DNA from: Planctomycetota bacterium
GTDB lineage: Bacteria > Planctomycetota > Phycisphaerae > Sedimentisphaerales > Anaerobacaceae
DNA: 64,000 nucleotides
NCBI GenBank assembly: GCA_019456255.1
Contig: VRUG01000012.1
Coordinates: forward strand, 1-64,000
Reading direction: 5' to 3'
Shown here piece by piece: positions 27,936-38,145 of this stretch. Each line of letters begins with the position of its first letter. Positions within the stretch are counted from its first letter, which is position 1. The notes beneath the pieces were generated by a model. That model was given only the letters and a program-made list of their open reading frames with translations, did not search any database and was not told where the DNA came from. Position numbers and translations under genes: made by a program.

Positions 27936-28691
27936 ATGAACAATACAATAAAAAATTATTTACAACCAGCTTTTTTGATATGCGTAATCGTACTGGCTTT
28001 AGCCGGAAGCAGCATGTCATTTGCTATTAAAAAATTTGGGCTATACCTGAAAAAAGAACCGATGCTGCTAAAAAAATCCTTGGATCTTTTAGATGAACAG
28101 GCATTAAAACCGTATGTAGTTGTTAAAAAACGAAAAATTAAAAACAAAGATATTTTAGACAGTCTTGGTACAAAAGATTATATACAGTGGGTGCTTGAGG
28201 ATCAAAGCCTGCCTGAGAACAGCCCAATGAGAAGGTTCTTGCTTTTTGTTACGTACTACAGCCTACCCGATAGGGTACCGCATGTCCCGGAAGAATGCTA
28301 CACTGGAGGGGGATACCAAAGAGTAACATCCGAAGCGATACTTTTGAATTTGGAGGGGCCTGATTTTAAAAGAGATGTTCCGGTAAGGTTACTCGTTTTT
28401 GCAAAAACAGGCTTTACACTTAAGCAGATGATGGCAAATACAAAATTCCCAGTTGTATACTTCTTTAAAGTAAATGGAAAATATAAAAATAGCAGAGAAG
28501 ATGCCAGAATAGCATTAAATAAGAATATTTTTGGCAAATCTTCGTATTTCTCAAAGGTAGAGTTAGTATTTAACCAGAAGGCAACTTCGCCGGATAGAGA
28601 AGAGGCAATAAAAGCAAGCAAGAAAGTCTTAAGTGTAGTATTACCCGCTTTAGAAGCCGAGCATTGGCCAGCGTGGGGTGAGAATGAATGA
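27936..28691 (+). CDS. EpsI-like exosortase-associated protein
   Basis: 251 residues. One N-terminal membrane anchor (10-29), then a periplasmic domain. The EpsI (DUF3485) hallmark is visible in RVPHVPEECYTGGGYQ: a conserved Pro, Cys and Gly-Gly. In other species EpsI is fused to or encoded next to the exosortase in exopolysaccharide loci; its chemistry is not settled. It begins 20 bp after the exosortase stop. Confidence 0.8.
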   Translation: MNNTIKNYLQPAFLICVIVLALAGSSMSFAIKKFGLYLKKEPMLLKKSLDLLDEQALKPYVVVKKRKIKNKDILDSLGTKDYIQWVLEDQSLPENSPMRRFLLFVTYYSLPDRVPHVPEECYTGGGYQRVTSEAILLNLEGPDFKRDVPVRLLVFAKTGFTLKQMMANTKFPVVYFFKVNGKYKNSREDARIALNKNIFGKSSYFSKVELVFNQKATSPDREEAIKASKKVLSVVLPALEAEHWPAWGENE

Positions 28692-28731
28692 AAAAAGTAA
28701 ACGAGAAAAAATTATATAATGAGGATGAATT

Positions 28732-31700
28732 ATGGCAAGAAAAAAATTGAATAAAAAAGTTGCAATTCTTGGCTCAGGAGCAATCGTTTTTATCTTGGTA
28801 CTCATTATTGGAGCAATTCTATATTTGAGTCAAAGCCCGGATAAATTTATTAAAGATGGGAAGGTCTTTACGGAAAAGGCCAGACAAGAAACAGATGAAG
28901 AAATAAAAACAGAGCACTATGAAAAAGCTATTTATAGTTATCATAAGGCAAGAAGTTTAGCAAAAACCGATGAACTTAAAGTTGATATGCTCTTCGAACT
29001 CGTGGACCTGTTTTTGGAAACAGATAAGTGGTCAAACGCTTTGGGATGTTGGAATAAGATAGTTTCTTTAGAACCGGATAACATTAAAGCCTTATACAAC
29101 AGACTAAAATATCTTTACATACTTGCCGATAGTGGCTTGATACATATTTGGCAGGATGTTGATTCCATTGCTTCAGATATAATAGAGATCGTTGAGAATG
29201 ATGATGACATCACCTTTGAACATGACGCAACGCAGTGGAGTTCTTTTGAGGTAGAAAATGCGCCACCGATACCATCGAAATTGGGGACTTATTTATTCTT
29301 AGCCAGGGGAAGAGCTGTATTTGAAACCGCTCAAAGAGGAGCACTCACAGATCCAAACGAATCACTCGCTATAGCGGTAACTAACTTGAAAAAAGCTGTT
29401 GAATTGCAACCGGATAATATCGAAGCATATAAATACTTAGCTGAAACCATTGAAGAACAAGGGAGGCTTTTGGCTTCTGGGGGAAATGTTAAAGAAAGAG
29501 ATGAAGCTATAGAAAGGGCAAAGATACTTTTAGAAAAAGCCGTTGACGAGACGGGGAAAGCAGAAGCTTACATTAACTTGATTAATCTAGAGTTAACAAT
29601 TGCAGCCTCTGAAGGGAGGGAAAATATACTTGCACTTGAACAACAATATAAGGATATGGCTGATAAGTTTAGTGCTGACCATAAGGTATATGCCGCAATG
29701 GCTGTTTACTATCAAAGATTGGGAATCAAATATTCTGAACAAAATATAAATGCTATTAAAAAAGCCATGCAGTTAGACAAGGAAAACGTAAACTATGCCT
29801 CTGTTCTTGCAAATTTATACTACCGTGAATATTCAATGTCAAAACAAAAAAAAACAATACAAAAAGCTATTAAAATTGTTAAAAACGCTCTTGAATTCCC
29901 AGGCACAGAGGAAGGGCAGGGACCAAGAAGCTGGGTACGTAAAGTTGCAAGAACTACATTAAATACGCTTCTTGCTGGTTACTATGTCGAACAGATACTG
30001 GATGCCAGAATATTAAAAATAGGTGAAGATGAAAAAAAACAATTATTAGCTAAATTGGAAAATGTCGTACATCAGATTGAACAGCTTAGAGGCAGTGGCG
30101 AGGATCTAACCGTAATTAAATGGCAGGGAATGCTTGAACTCGCCAGAGGAAATAAAAAAGAGGCTATTAGAAAACTATATACAACATATGAACAGTATAA
30201 AGCATCAATCAAAGACCCTAGGCAAATGGATGCAGAACTTTCATATACGCTTGGAAAAATTTTCAAGAATACAAATGAAGTGGGGGCCAGCATCGGATTT
30301 CTTACGAGTGCTATTAACGCATATGGATTTATAAATAAACCACAACTATTTCTTGACCAGGCAGACATCTTATTTCGCCTTGAAGCATACGATAGGGCCT
30401 CGAATCTTGTAAGAATATATGAAGATGCATATGATGTAGATGAGAGATCTGCAAAAATACGTATTAGAATATATATTGCACTGAAACAGTTTGATGAGGC
30501 AGAAAAAAACTTGAAGCAGGCACACCTGAAGGAAGTTGATGAAATTAAATTAGAATTGTTGTTAATGAGAACCGAATTGGAGCAATTAAGAAATGTTGCA
30601 ATGAGAAAACAGCTCCAGGAAGAAATGAGTGAACAAGAAACTAAAGTGGCAAAACAATCAATGGAAGGGGAACTTGAAAAATATGGACAGAAGCATGCAC
30701 AGTTAATAGAAAAATTACAGACGATTGAACCAAATGCTGTTAGTGCGAGAGATGTTGTCTTTGTGTGCAATTACTATCTTAAGGAAGACAATATCCAAAA
30801 ATCTCATAAGGTTGTTGGAAAATTCCTCGAATATTTCCCTAAACACCTTGCTATGCAGATTTATAAACAAAAACTTTACGAGCCTGACCCTACAAATATT
30901 ACACCAGAAAGAGTTGACGAAATTGAAAAGAAAACTATAGAAGCTATTAGTGACCCAATTAATAAAGCTATGAACTTGGGAATGTTACATTTGAAAAACA
31001 ATGAAATAGAACAAGCTATCCAGGTCTTTAGTGAAGTAATTGATTTTGAACAGAATTATGAAAAAACTGAAATTGATTTAACCGATGAGCAACATATTGT
31101 TATAGGATATCTTTTTGATTTAGCACTTAGAGAAAAAAATTGGGATATGGCAGAAAAAATCCTGATTATTATACGACTGTCTGACTATGATGATTGCGAA
31201 GGTAATTACTTTACAGGTAGAATGGAAATGCAAAAAGCTTCAAACAGTACTGATAAGGATATCCAAACTGAGTATTACAAAAAAGCTTTAGAAAGATTTG
31301 ATTCTTGTCTGCCGCAAAGACCGGTCTTCTCCAGGCTTTATTGGAATAAAAGTATAGTTAATAATGCTTTAGGAAATGAACACGCCGCTATTGCTGACGC
31401 AAAGAAAGCTGTATCCCTAAATGTGCTTAATGGAGATATTGTAAGACAATTAGCTTTTGTTTTGTATCAGAGAGACAAAAAGTCAGGGGATAATGTAAGA
31501 CCAGAGCAAATAGTTGAGACAAAGACAGCGATAATCAGAGCCTTGAAAACTAATCCTCGGGATTTGCAACTGCTTGCTTTCTATGCTGAATATATAAGTG
31601 AGGAAAATCCTGAAGAAGCTTTGTCAATTAGACAAGGCCTGCTAAAGGCAGCACCTACTTTAGAACGGGCCGTCTTCTTAGGAAGACTGGCTATGAGAAT

Positions 31701-33612
31701 TGCTGAGAAACAAAATAGTCCAAAACTTAAAAAAATATATCTTGATATGGCAGGGGATGCATTTGGAAAAGCAAAGAAAATAGACCCTGAATCGAAAATA
31801 ATGATATCGGGCTATGTAGCATACCTTAAAACTATAGGAGAGGAAGAAAAAGCCGTTCAGTTGTTGAAGGAATCGCAAAGTGAAAAATTGCTCTGGAGGT
31901 ATTATTATCAGATGGGGCAGCTGCAAAAGGCAAACGATATCTTAATGAAGATGTATCAGCAGGACACGGAAGATACTGAAACAATAAGAGGAATTTTAGT
32001 TGTTGCAGTAAAGGCTGAGGATATTGAAGCTGCAAAAAAATACTCAGAAAGATTAATAACCATTGACGATTCAGTCGATAACCTGCTTTTCCAAATCGAT
32101 GTCTATCTCAATGTGGGTATTATGGAAGAAACTGAAAATAAATTGCAAAGTTTCAAAGAAAAATATCCAGATAACCGTGATACCTTGCTCTACCAGGCAT
32201 GGCTAACTATGAAACAGGGAAACATGGAACTGGCATTGTCTTATACCAATCAAGCAATTGAGATCGAACCTGAAAACCCTGTTCTTTGGAGACTACGCGG
32301 AGAGTTGAATTCTTCTGTGGGAAATTATGAGCAAGCCGTACATGACCTTAAAAAAAGTAAAGAGTTGAAAGATTTACCAGAGACAAGAATCGCACTCGCA
32401 AAAGCTTATTTGAAAAAGGATTTACCAGAAGACGCAGTTACTGAACTTAAAATTGCAATTGATGACCCAAGAGCACCACTAAATACCAGAATATTGTTGG
32501 AACAAACATATCACCATCTACAGAGAACAGGTGATTTGGCTAAATTTTACGAAGAAACACTAAAAAAATTCCCAAATGATGCTACTTGGAATTATAAGGC
32601 AGCAGAATTTGCCATCTCAATAAGAAAGTTTAAGTGGGCCGGACAAATGTATGGAATAGCTTGGCGAAATGTTAAGGACGATGCACCCGATAGACCAGCT
32701 ATATTTGCTGGATATTTAAGAACGCTTACCGCAACAAGGGAAGTGGATAAAATGTTTGGTATAGCTAGAAAATATATCGATACGGATCTGGCTCCTATGG
32801 CATTCACAGCCATGGCCGCAGCAAAATTGAAATTGGGAGATAGAGAAACTGCTGTTGACTATTATAAAAGAGCTGTCGATAAATCGGGCGACAATCAAGC
32901 ATATATAGTTAATGTATTGGCTGAAATGTATCAAAATATTGGGCAGGCAGAAGTGTTGAAGTATTGTGAAGAAAAACTAGAAGCTGACCCTGACGCATTG
33001 GCGCCGAATATTGTTATGTTTAATCTCGCAAAAATGAAAGCAGAGTATAACAAAGCTTTGCGGTATATTGAAAAATGTATGAAAATAACAGAGGGTGAGC
33101 CTCAATGGCTTGAATATACAGTACAAAGAGCAACTATTTTGCAGATCGCTTATGCCAGAACTGCTGAGGATGATTACCTGCAAAAAGCTACTAAGCAGTA
33201 TCAATATCTATTGGAAAAAATGCCGAATAATCTACAAGTATTGAATAATTTGGCATATATGCTGATGGACAGCAATGAGCAATTGGACAAAGCATTAGAA
33301 TACGCTACACGTGCTTATGAGCTTACTTCAAACGCTCCAGCCTATTTAGATACATATGCCTATGCTTTATATAAAAATAATCAATTTGAAAAAGCTGATA
33401 AAATCATTAACTCGGCAATACAGCAACTGGAAAATAAGAAAATGTTTGCCGACGCCGAAATGTACGAACATTTGGGAATGATTAAAGAAAAACTTGGACA
33501 AAAGGCTATCGCTATCGAAGCATATAAACAGGCTTTGAATGTCGGAGAGAAAACTATGTCCGAAAAAACTAAGGAAAAAATTAAGCGGGCTATCGAGACA
33601 CTTTCATACTAA
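28732..33612 (+). CDS. Giant membrane-anchored TPR protein (PrsT-like)
   Basis: 1626 residues. An N-terminal membrane helix (about 8-30) is followed by more than thirty TPR-like helical pairs with the usual spacing, e.g. ALGCWNKIVSLEPDNIKALYNR and ALSYTNQAIEIEPENPVLWRL. Long TPR proteins of this kind (PrsT) are regular members of PEP-CTERM/exosortase exopolysaccharide loci, probably as periplasmic scaffolds. There is no catalytic domain. At 4.9 kb it is the largest gene of the operon, with AT-rich codon use like its neighbours. Confidence 0.85.
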   Translation: MARKKLNKKVAILGSGAIVFILVLIIGAILYLSQSPDKFIKDGKVFTEKARQETDEEIKTEHYEKAIYSYHKARSLAKTDELKVDMLFELVDLFLETDKWSNALGCWNKIVSLEPDNIKALYNRLKYLYILADSGLIHIWQDVDSIASDIIEIVENDDDITFEHDATQWSSFEVENAPPIPSKLGTYLFLARGRAVFETAQRGALTDPNESLAIAVTNLKKAVELQPDNIEAYKYLAETIEEQGRLLASGGNVKERDEAIERAKILLEKAVDETGKAEAYINLINLELTIAASEGRENILALEQQYKDMADKFSADHKVYAAMAVYYQRLGIKYSEQNINAIKKAMQLDKENVNYASVLANLYYREYSMSKQKKTIQKAIKIVKNALEFPGTEEGQGPRSWVRKVARTTLNTLLAGYYVEQILDARILKIGEDEKKQLLAKLENVVHQIEQLRGSGEDLTVIKWQGMLELARGNKKEAIRKLYTTYEQYKASIKDPRQMDAELSYTLGKIFKNTNEVGASIGFLTSAINAYGFINKPQLFLDQADILFRLEAYDRASNLVRIYEDAYDVDERSAKIRIRIYIALKQFDEAEKNLKQAHLKEVDEIKLELLLMRTELEQLRNVAMRKQLQEEMSEQETKVAKQSMEGELEKYGQKHAQLIEKLQTIEPNAVSARDVVFVCNYYLKEDNIQKSHKVVGKFLEYFPKHLAMQIYKQKLYEPDPTNITPERVDEIEKKTIEAISDPINKAMNLGMLHLKNNEIEQAIQVFSEVIDFEQNYEKTEIDLTDEQHIVIGYLFDLALREKNWDMAEKILIIIRLSDYDDCEGNYFTGRMEMQKASNSTDKDIQTEYYKKALERFDSCLPQRPVFSRLYWNKSIVNNALGNEHAAIADAKKAVSLNVLNGDIVRQLAFVLYQRDKKSGDNVRPEQIVETKTAIIRALKTNPRDLQLLAFYAEYISEENPEEALSIRQGLLKAAPTLERAVFLGRLAMRIAEKQNSPKLKKIYLDMAGDAFGKAKKIDPESKIMISGYVAYLKTIGEEEKAVQLLKESQSEKLLWRYYYQMGQLQKANDILMKMYQQDTEDTETIRGILVVAVKAEDIEAAKKYSERLITIDDSVDNLLFQIDVYLNVGIMEETENKLQSFKEKYPDNRDTLLYQAWLTMKQGNMELALSYTNQAIEIEPENPVLWRLRGELNSSVGNYEQAVHDLKKSKELKDLPETRIALAKAYLKKDLPEDAVTELKIAIDDPRAPLNTRILLEQTYHHLQRTGDLAKFYEETLKKFPNDATWNYKAAEFAISIRKFKWAGQMYGIAWRNVKDDAPDRPAIFAGYLRTLTATREVDKMFGIARKYIDTDLAPMAFTAMAAAKLKLGDRETAVDYYKRAVDKSGDNQAYIVNVLAEMYQNIGQAEVLKYCEEKLEADPDALAPNIVMFNLAKMKAEYNKALRYIEKCMKITEGEPQWLEYTVQRATILQIAYARTAEDDYLQKATKQYQYLLEKMPNNLQVLNNLAYMLMDSNEQLDKALEYATRAYELTSNAPAYLDTYAYALYKNNQFEKADKIINSAIQQLENKKMFADAEMYEHLGMIKEKLGQKAIAIEAYKQALNVGEKTMSEKTKEKIKRAIETLSY

Positions 33613-33672
33613 ACCCGGCTACCGATTATATTGTTGAATAGTCAAGCTTTGGAAAAGGTAGATAATATTACG

Positions 33673-35916
33673 ATGGAACAACATAGACAAAATCAAAGAA
33701 TGCCGAATAGAAGGGATAGGCCAACAGGACCAAGACAACCTGAAACCAATAATGCCTTAACACCAAAAGACATTATTGCAATACTAAGGAGACATGTATG
33801 GCTGATTATCTCTCTGACTATTATTGGTTTTATGATCGGAGGAGTAAGTTGGTTCCTTTTGCTTAGATATTCACCTAAATACTCTGCTTCTACATTTATT
33901 AAAGTACTTTCCCCTGCAGAAAAAGACCCTACTGCATTTGGAAGGGGAATGGCTACAAAAGATGTGCAATTTGGTTATCGACAATCAATTGCACAGCTTA
34001 TACGAAGACCAAGTAATTTATCAGCTTTGCTCAAAAGAGATAAAATACAGGATACTAAATGGTTTAAACAATTTGGCGAAATTAAAGATAAACGTCTTGG
34101 AAAGGCTCTAAAAGACTTGAAAAAACGTTTCGGAGTCTTTGCCGATAGGGATGCTGAATTTGTTGTGGTATCTATGTCATGTGGAGATGCAAAAGAAGCT
34201 GCCTTGATTGTTAATGAAATGGCCAAAATGTTTATCGCTACACAGGGCACCACAAAGAGAAAAGAAGTTGCTGAAAAGTTGGCTAGATTTAACGAACAGC
34301 TCGCAAGGCTGGAAGCTAATTTGAGTGCCGCAGAGAGAGCTATGGATGAGGTCAGAAAAAGATGGGGTTTTATGGATTTGGAGGAAGGTTCATTTGAGTC
34401 TACCACTACTATAACATTGAATAGGCTTGAACTTGAACAAAATGAGCTTTTCCTGGAAATATCCGAAATAGCGGCTACCGTTGAAAGGTTTGAAGAGCAA
34501 GTTGCCGGGCCTATTCCAACGCAAGTTTCTCAGCAAATTGAAAGGGACCCCATCATGTTAAATCTGGGGCAGCAACTTTCTGCTATGGAAGCACGGCTTG
34601 CCGGTAGCCTTACAAAGCTTGGAGAAAACCATCGAGTAATACGTGAATTACAGGAGCAAAAAAAAGCCATCGAACAGGAAAGGGAACTAAGAAGAATAGA
34701 AATTTCCGAAAGAACCAGACAGGCAAATCTCAATAATGCTAAGGATAGATTGACTATACTACAGGACAAATATGAGCAGTTGGAAATAATAAGGAAGGAA
34801 GCTGAAGCTACGAAGAGAGACTATGACTTAGCTATCGTTCAGTATAAACAAAGGTTAGCCATTAGGGATGAAAGAAAAGAAAGACTTAATGAAATAAAGA
34901 GATCTATTGAAAAACTCAAAATCATGCATGATGACCCGGAAACACCAAAGGTACAGTTTGTCGGAGATGCACCCGTGCCATTAGAGGTAAGTTCACCAAA
35001 GTGGCAAGTGTTTTTCCCAGGTGGAATATTTTTGGGATTTATGATTGGAGTGGGCATTTCTTTCCTTATAGAATTACTTAACGATTTGGTGAGGACACCA
35101 AGGGATGTCGGGCGGTTTTTGCATGTACCACTGCTGGGAGTTATTCCAGACGCCGATGATGATGACAATGCGTACGATGTCGACCAGTTCCAGGTACTAA
35201 GACTGGCGCCATATTCATTCGTTAGTGAATCGTACAGAAGATTCAGAACTAATCTAAAGCTCTCAAATGCTGAAACAAATGCAAAGGCTTTTCTTATTAG
35301 CAGTGCCGCTGCAGGAGACGGAAGAACTACCGTAGCCGTTAATCTTGCAATGGCTTTTGTCACCGAAAATAAAAAAGTGCTGCTTATTGATGCTAATTTC
35401 TGGAAACCAAACTTACATACTATTTTTAAAGAAAATGACTCGCAAGACGCGGAAACAGAACAATATGAATCAGAATTCGGACTAAGTACGCTATTGGCTG
35501 GACTCTGTGGATACCAGGAAGTTATCAGGCCAAGTGGAACAGAAGGACTCGATATTATTGATGCAGGACTCTTACCCGTTAATCCAGCTGAACTTATCAG
35601 CGGACCACAAATGGAGCAGCTTATTAAACATCAGAGACAAATATACGATTATATTATTATTGATGCCCCACCTGTATTGCTCGTCGGGGATGTCAAAACG
35701 CTCGCTAAATATGTCGATAGTACCATACTCGTATTTAATGCTGCCACTACAAGGAGAGGAATCGCGATAAGAATGGTGGGAGAACTAAGGACAGCTGACG
35801 CTAACATCGCAGGATGCGTACTTATGGCCGTAAAAGCGATGAAGGGCGGATACTTCGCAGAGCAGTTCAAATTGTATAACGAACTACAAAAAGCACAAAT
35901 GGCGCACTCAGTATAA
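33673..35916 (+). CDS. Wzc-like polysaccharide co-polymerase with divergent BY-kinase domain
   Basis: 747 residues from the ATG at 33673 (MEQHRQNQRMPNRRDR); AAAGGTAG precedes it, while an upstream in-frame TTG (33631) has no good site. Wzz domain with membrane helices at about 40-66 and 440-465 and a coiled-coil periplasmic part between them. The C-terminal ATPase domain of BY-kinase/CpsD type is changed at key places. Walker A reads AAAGDGRTT with Arg551 where Lys is expected; Walker A' reads LLIDANFW, with Asn instead of the second Asp. The IIIDAPP motif is kept. The Tyr-rich tail is absent (only two Tyr in the last 20 residues). It probably still controls chain length; kinase activity is doubtful. 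Confidence 0.87.
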   Translation: MEQHRQNQRMPNRRDRPTGPRQPETNNALTPKDIIAILRRHVWLIISLTIIGFMIGGVSWFLLLRYSPKYSASTFIKVLSPAEKDPTAFGRGMATKDVQFGYRQSIAQLIRRPSNLSALLKRDKIQDTKWFKQFGEIKDKRLGKALKDLKKRFGVFADRDAEFVVVSMSCGDAKEAALIVNEMAKMFIATQGTTKRKEVAEKLARFNEQLARLEANLSAAERAMDEVRKRWGFMDLEEGSFESTTTITLNRLELEQNELFLEISEIAATVERFEEQVAGPIPTQVSQQIERDPIMLNLGQQLSAMEARLAGSLTKLGENHRVIRELQEQKKAIEQERELRRIEISERTRQANLNNAKDRLTILQDKYEQLEIIRKEAEATKRDYDLAIVQYKQRLAIRDERKERLNEIKRSIEKLKIMHDDPETPKVQFVGDAPVPLEVSSPKWQVFFPGGIFLGFMIGVGISFLIELLNDLVRTPRDVGRFLHVPLLGVIPDADDDDNAYDVDQFQVLRLAPYSFVSESYRRFRTNLKLSNAETNAKAFLISSAAAGDGRTTVAVNLAMAFVTENKKVLLIDANFWKPNLHTIFKENDSQDAETEQYESEFGLSTLLAGLCGYQEVIRPSGTEGLDIIDAGLLPVNPAELISGPQMEQLIKHQRQIYDYIIIDAPPVLLVGDVKTLAKYVDSTILVFNAATTRRGIAIRMVGELRTADANIAGCVLMAVKAMKGGYFAEQFKLYNELQKAQMAHSV

Positions 35917-35959
35917 GATACTGCAAAAAAACAAAAAAGATTAGGAAGGTATTAACTTA

Positions 35960-36898
35960 ATGGAGAAATTCTTAGTCACCGGCGGAGCCGGATTCATCGG
36001 TTCAAACATCTGCAGAAAACTCGTTCAGCAAGGATGCTTCGTTAGGGTCATCGACAATCTACTTACAGGAAAAAAAGATAACCTAAACGATATCATCGAT
36101 AAAATCGAATTCATACAAGCCGACATGGGCGACCAAAAAAGCATTCGCAACGCTATGAAAGATATCGATATCGTCCTCCATCAAGGAGCACTCCCCTCAG
36201 TTCCAAAAAGCATCGACGACCCTGCCGCCACACATAAACACTGCACCGATGCTACTTTCACCGTACTCTTAGCCGCAAGAGATAGCGGCATTAAAAGATT
36301 CGTCTATGCCGCAAGCTCATCTGCTTACGGCGATGCACCTACTTCGCCAAAAGTCGAAACCATGCCAGATAACCCACTCTCACCCTATGCCGCTGCAAAA
36401 CTCGCCGGAGAATACTATTGCTCCGTCTTTGCTAAATCGTTTGGACTGCAAACAATCTCACTGAGATACTTCAATGTCTTCGGACCATATCAGGATCCTA
36501 CAAGCCAGTACGCAGCCGTAATACCGGCTTTCGTCACTGCTATACTAAACGACAAACCACCAACTGTTTACGGAGATGGACTCCAAAGCAGGGACTTCAC
36601 GCATGTAGACAACATCGTACAAGCTAATCTCCTTGCCGTAAGAGCACCAAAAACAAACGGAGAAACCATAAACATCGCTTGTGGGCAAGCCGTCACTATA
36701 AATGAAATTATCGAATTGATTAATCAACTCACCGGAAAAAAAATAAAACCAAACTACGCTGACACGAGACCAGGAGATGTAAAACACTCACTCGCCGATA
36801 TTACAAAAGCAGAAAAACTCATCGGATATAAACCTATCCTCGATTTCAAAAACGGACTTATAAAAGCTATAGAATGGTACAAAAATAACCTCATATAA
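35960..36898 (+). CDS. NAD-dependent nucleotide-sugar epimerase (WbpP/GalE-like extended SDR)
   Basis: 312 residues. Rossmann motif GGAGFIGSN at the N-terminus, catalytic SSSAYG and YAAAK, then RYFNVFGP and the YGDG..RDF.HVDN region typical of UDP-GlcNAc/UDP-glucose 4-epimerases. It probably makes a precursor for the exopolysaccharide exported by the preceding genes. It starts 43 bp after the Wzc-like gene with AGGAAGG upstream. Substrate specificity cannot be read from the sequence. Confidence 0.9.
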   Translation: MEKFLVTGGAGFIGSNICRKLVQQGCFVRVIDNLLTGKKDNLNDIIDKIEFIQADMGDQKSIRNAMKDIDIVLHQGALPSVPKSIDDPAATHKHCTDATFTVLLAARDSGIKRFVYAASSSAYGDAPTSPKVETMPDNPLSPYAAAKLAGEYYCSVFAKSFGLQTISLRYFNVFGPYQDPTSQYAAVIPAFVTAILNDKPPTVYGDGLQSRDFTHVDNIVQANLLAVRAPKTNGETINIACGQAVTINEIIELINQLTGKKIKPNYADTRPGDVKHSLADITKAEKLIGYKPILDFKNGLIKAIEWYKNNLI

Positions 36899-36935
36899 AC
36901 TTGATTTACTTTCCCCCTTTACAACCCAATCCTGC

Positions 36936-37376
36936 CTATTGCTCAATCTTGTATTGCTCGTTGTAAATTCGCTCCGCAACTTTTGCCTGCTGGCGAAGCC
37001 GCCACGCCGAATCGATAAGCTTTTCACGGGACTCATATTTCTTTACCTCAAGCGTAAAGTCCCACGCATACGAATCTACAATTCGACGCCGATTTAAAAA
37101 GTGTGCGAAAAAATCAATCGGAAAATGGTCATACCATGGATTCTTCAATGCCCGGTGCGTCTTTAACGTCTCGTAACCTTCCTTGCGAATTGTCACCTTG
37201 TAATCACCATACCAGTTAAAACTAACCGTCACCGGAGACTCCCCAATCTCCTCATCATTTAAAAGCACCGTTGCACCGCTCGGCTCGGTGGTTATCGTTA
37301 AATTTCGCTCCACACAACCGCTAAGAAAAACCACGCCCCCTAACAAAACTATTAAAACAAATAACCTAAATCTCAT
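36936..37376 (-). CDS. PEGA-domain lipoprotein
   Basis: 146 residues from the ATG at 37376, chosen because AGGGA lies 7 bp before it and the signal peptide then begins properly (MRFRLFVLIVLLGG). Lipobox FLSGC with Cys21. A PEGA domain follows (TITTEPSGATVLLNDEEIGESPVTVSF by residues 26-52, YKVTIRKEGYET). The C-terminal part is basic and unrecognised. PEGA domains are common in planctomycete surface proteins. It is convergent with the epimerase gene. Confidence 0.85.
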   Translation of the reverse strand: MRFRLFVLIVLLGGVVFLSGCVERNLTITTEPSGATVLLNDEEIGESPVTVSFNWYGDYKVTIRKEGYETLKTHRALKNPWYDHFPIDFFAHFLNRRRIVDSYAWDFTLEVKKYESREKLIDSAWRLRQQAKVAERIYNEQYKIEQ

Positions 37377-37563
37377 GACACTATCCCTAAACTCAACACA
37401 CAACATACATACGGAAATATTATAAGCATAATGCCCCGAAGCGAAAGCCCAATCTTCAATTTTAAAAACAAACCATATTTAACACATTTTTTTCTTTTAC
37501 CAAAAACCAACACCTATATAATGCATACATGTTTCAGCCATAAAACTTTTAAGGAAGCTAAAA

Positions 37564-38145
37564 ATGAATTTCACTCTGCAAATCGGCGATAAAGCACCTT
37601 TTTTCAATCTCTGCGGAACAGACGGGCTAAGCCACAACCTTAAAGATTTCTCAGAATCAGACGTCCTCGTCCTAATTTTTACATGCAACCACTGCCCATA
37701 CGTAAAAAACTCAATCCAAAACACTCTCGAAACTTTCGAAAAATTCAATCCCCGCGGTGTCGACTTCGTCGCCATAAACTCCAATAGCCCAAACACTTAC
37801 GAAGAAGACTCCTTCGAGAACATGGTCGCACTCATGGAAGAAAATATGTACCCCTGGATGTACCTAAGCGACCAAACACAGGATACCGCAAAAGCCTACG
37901 GAGCCCTCAAAACCCCACATTTCTTCGTCTTCGACAAGCAACGCAAACTCATTTATACAGGCAGGGCACTCGATAACCCCAGAGAACCAGAAAAAGCTAC
38001 CGTTAACGACCTCGAAAACGCGCTAACCGACCACCTCGCCGGCAAAAAAATCAAAACCCCTCTGACTAATCCAATAGGATGCAATGTCAAATGGGAAGGA
38101 AAAGACGCTCATTGGATGCCCCCCGAAGCGTGCGACCTCGTCTAA
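37564..38145 (+). CDS. Thioredoxin-like (AhpC/TSA-type) protein
   Basis: 193 residues; GDKAPFFNLCGTDG and the active-site sequence C41-N-H-C44-PYVK are those of the widespread thioredoxin-family/redoxin proteins with CxHC centres. No signal peptide, so cytosolic. Possible peroxiredoxin or thiol reductase; the substrate is unknown. AAGGAAGCTAAAA precedes the ATG. Monocistronic, followed by hairpin repeats that may terminate it. Confidence 0.85.
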   Translation: MNFTLQIGDKAPFFNLCGTDGLSHNLKDFSESDVLVLIFTCNHCPYVKNSIQNTLETFEKFNPRGVDFVAINSNSPNTYEEDSFENMVALMEENMYPWMYLSDQTQDTAKAYGALKTPHFFVFDKQRKLIYTGRALDNPREPEKATVNDLENALTDHLAGKKIKTPLTNPIGCNVKWEGKDAHWMPPEACDLV

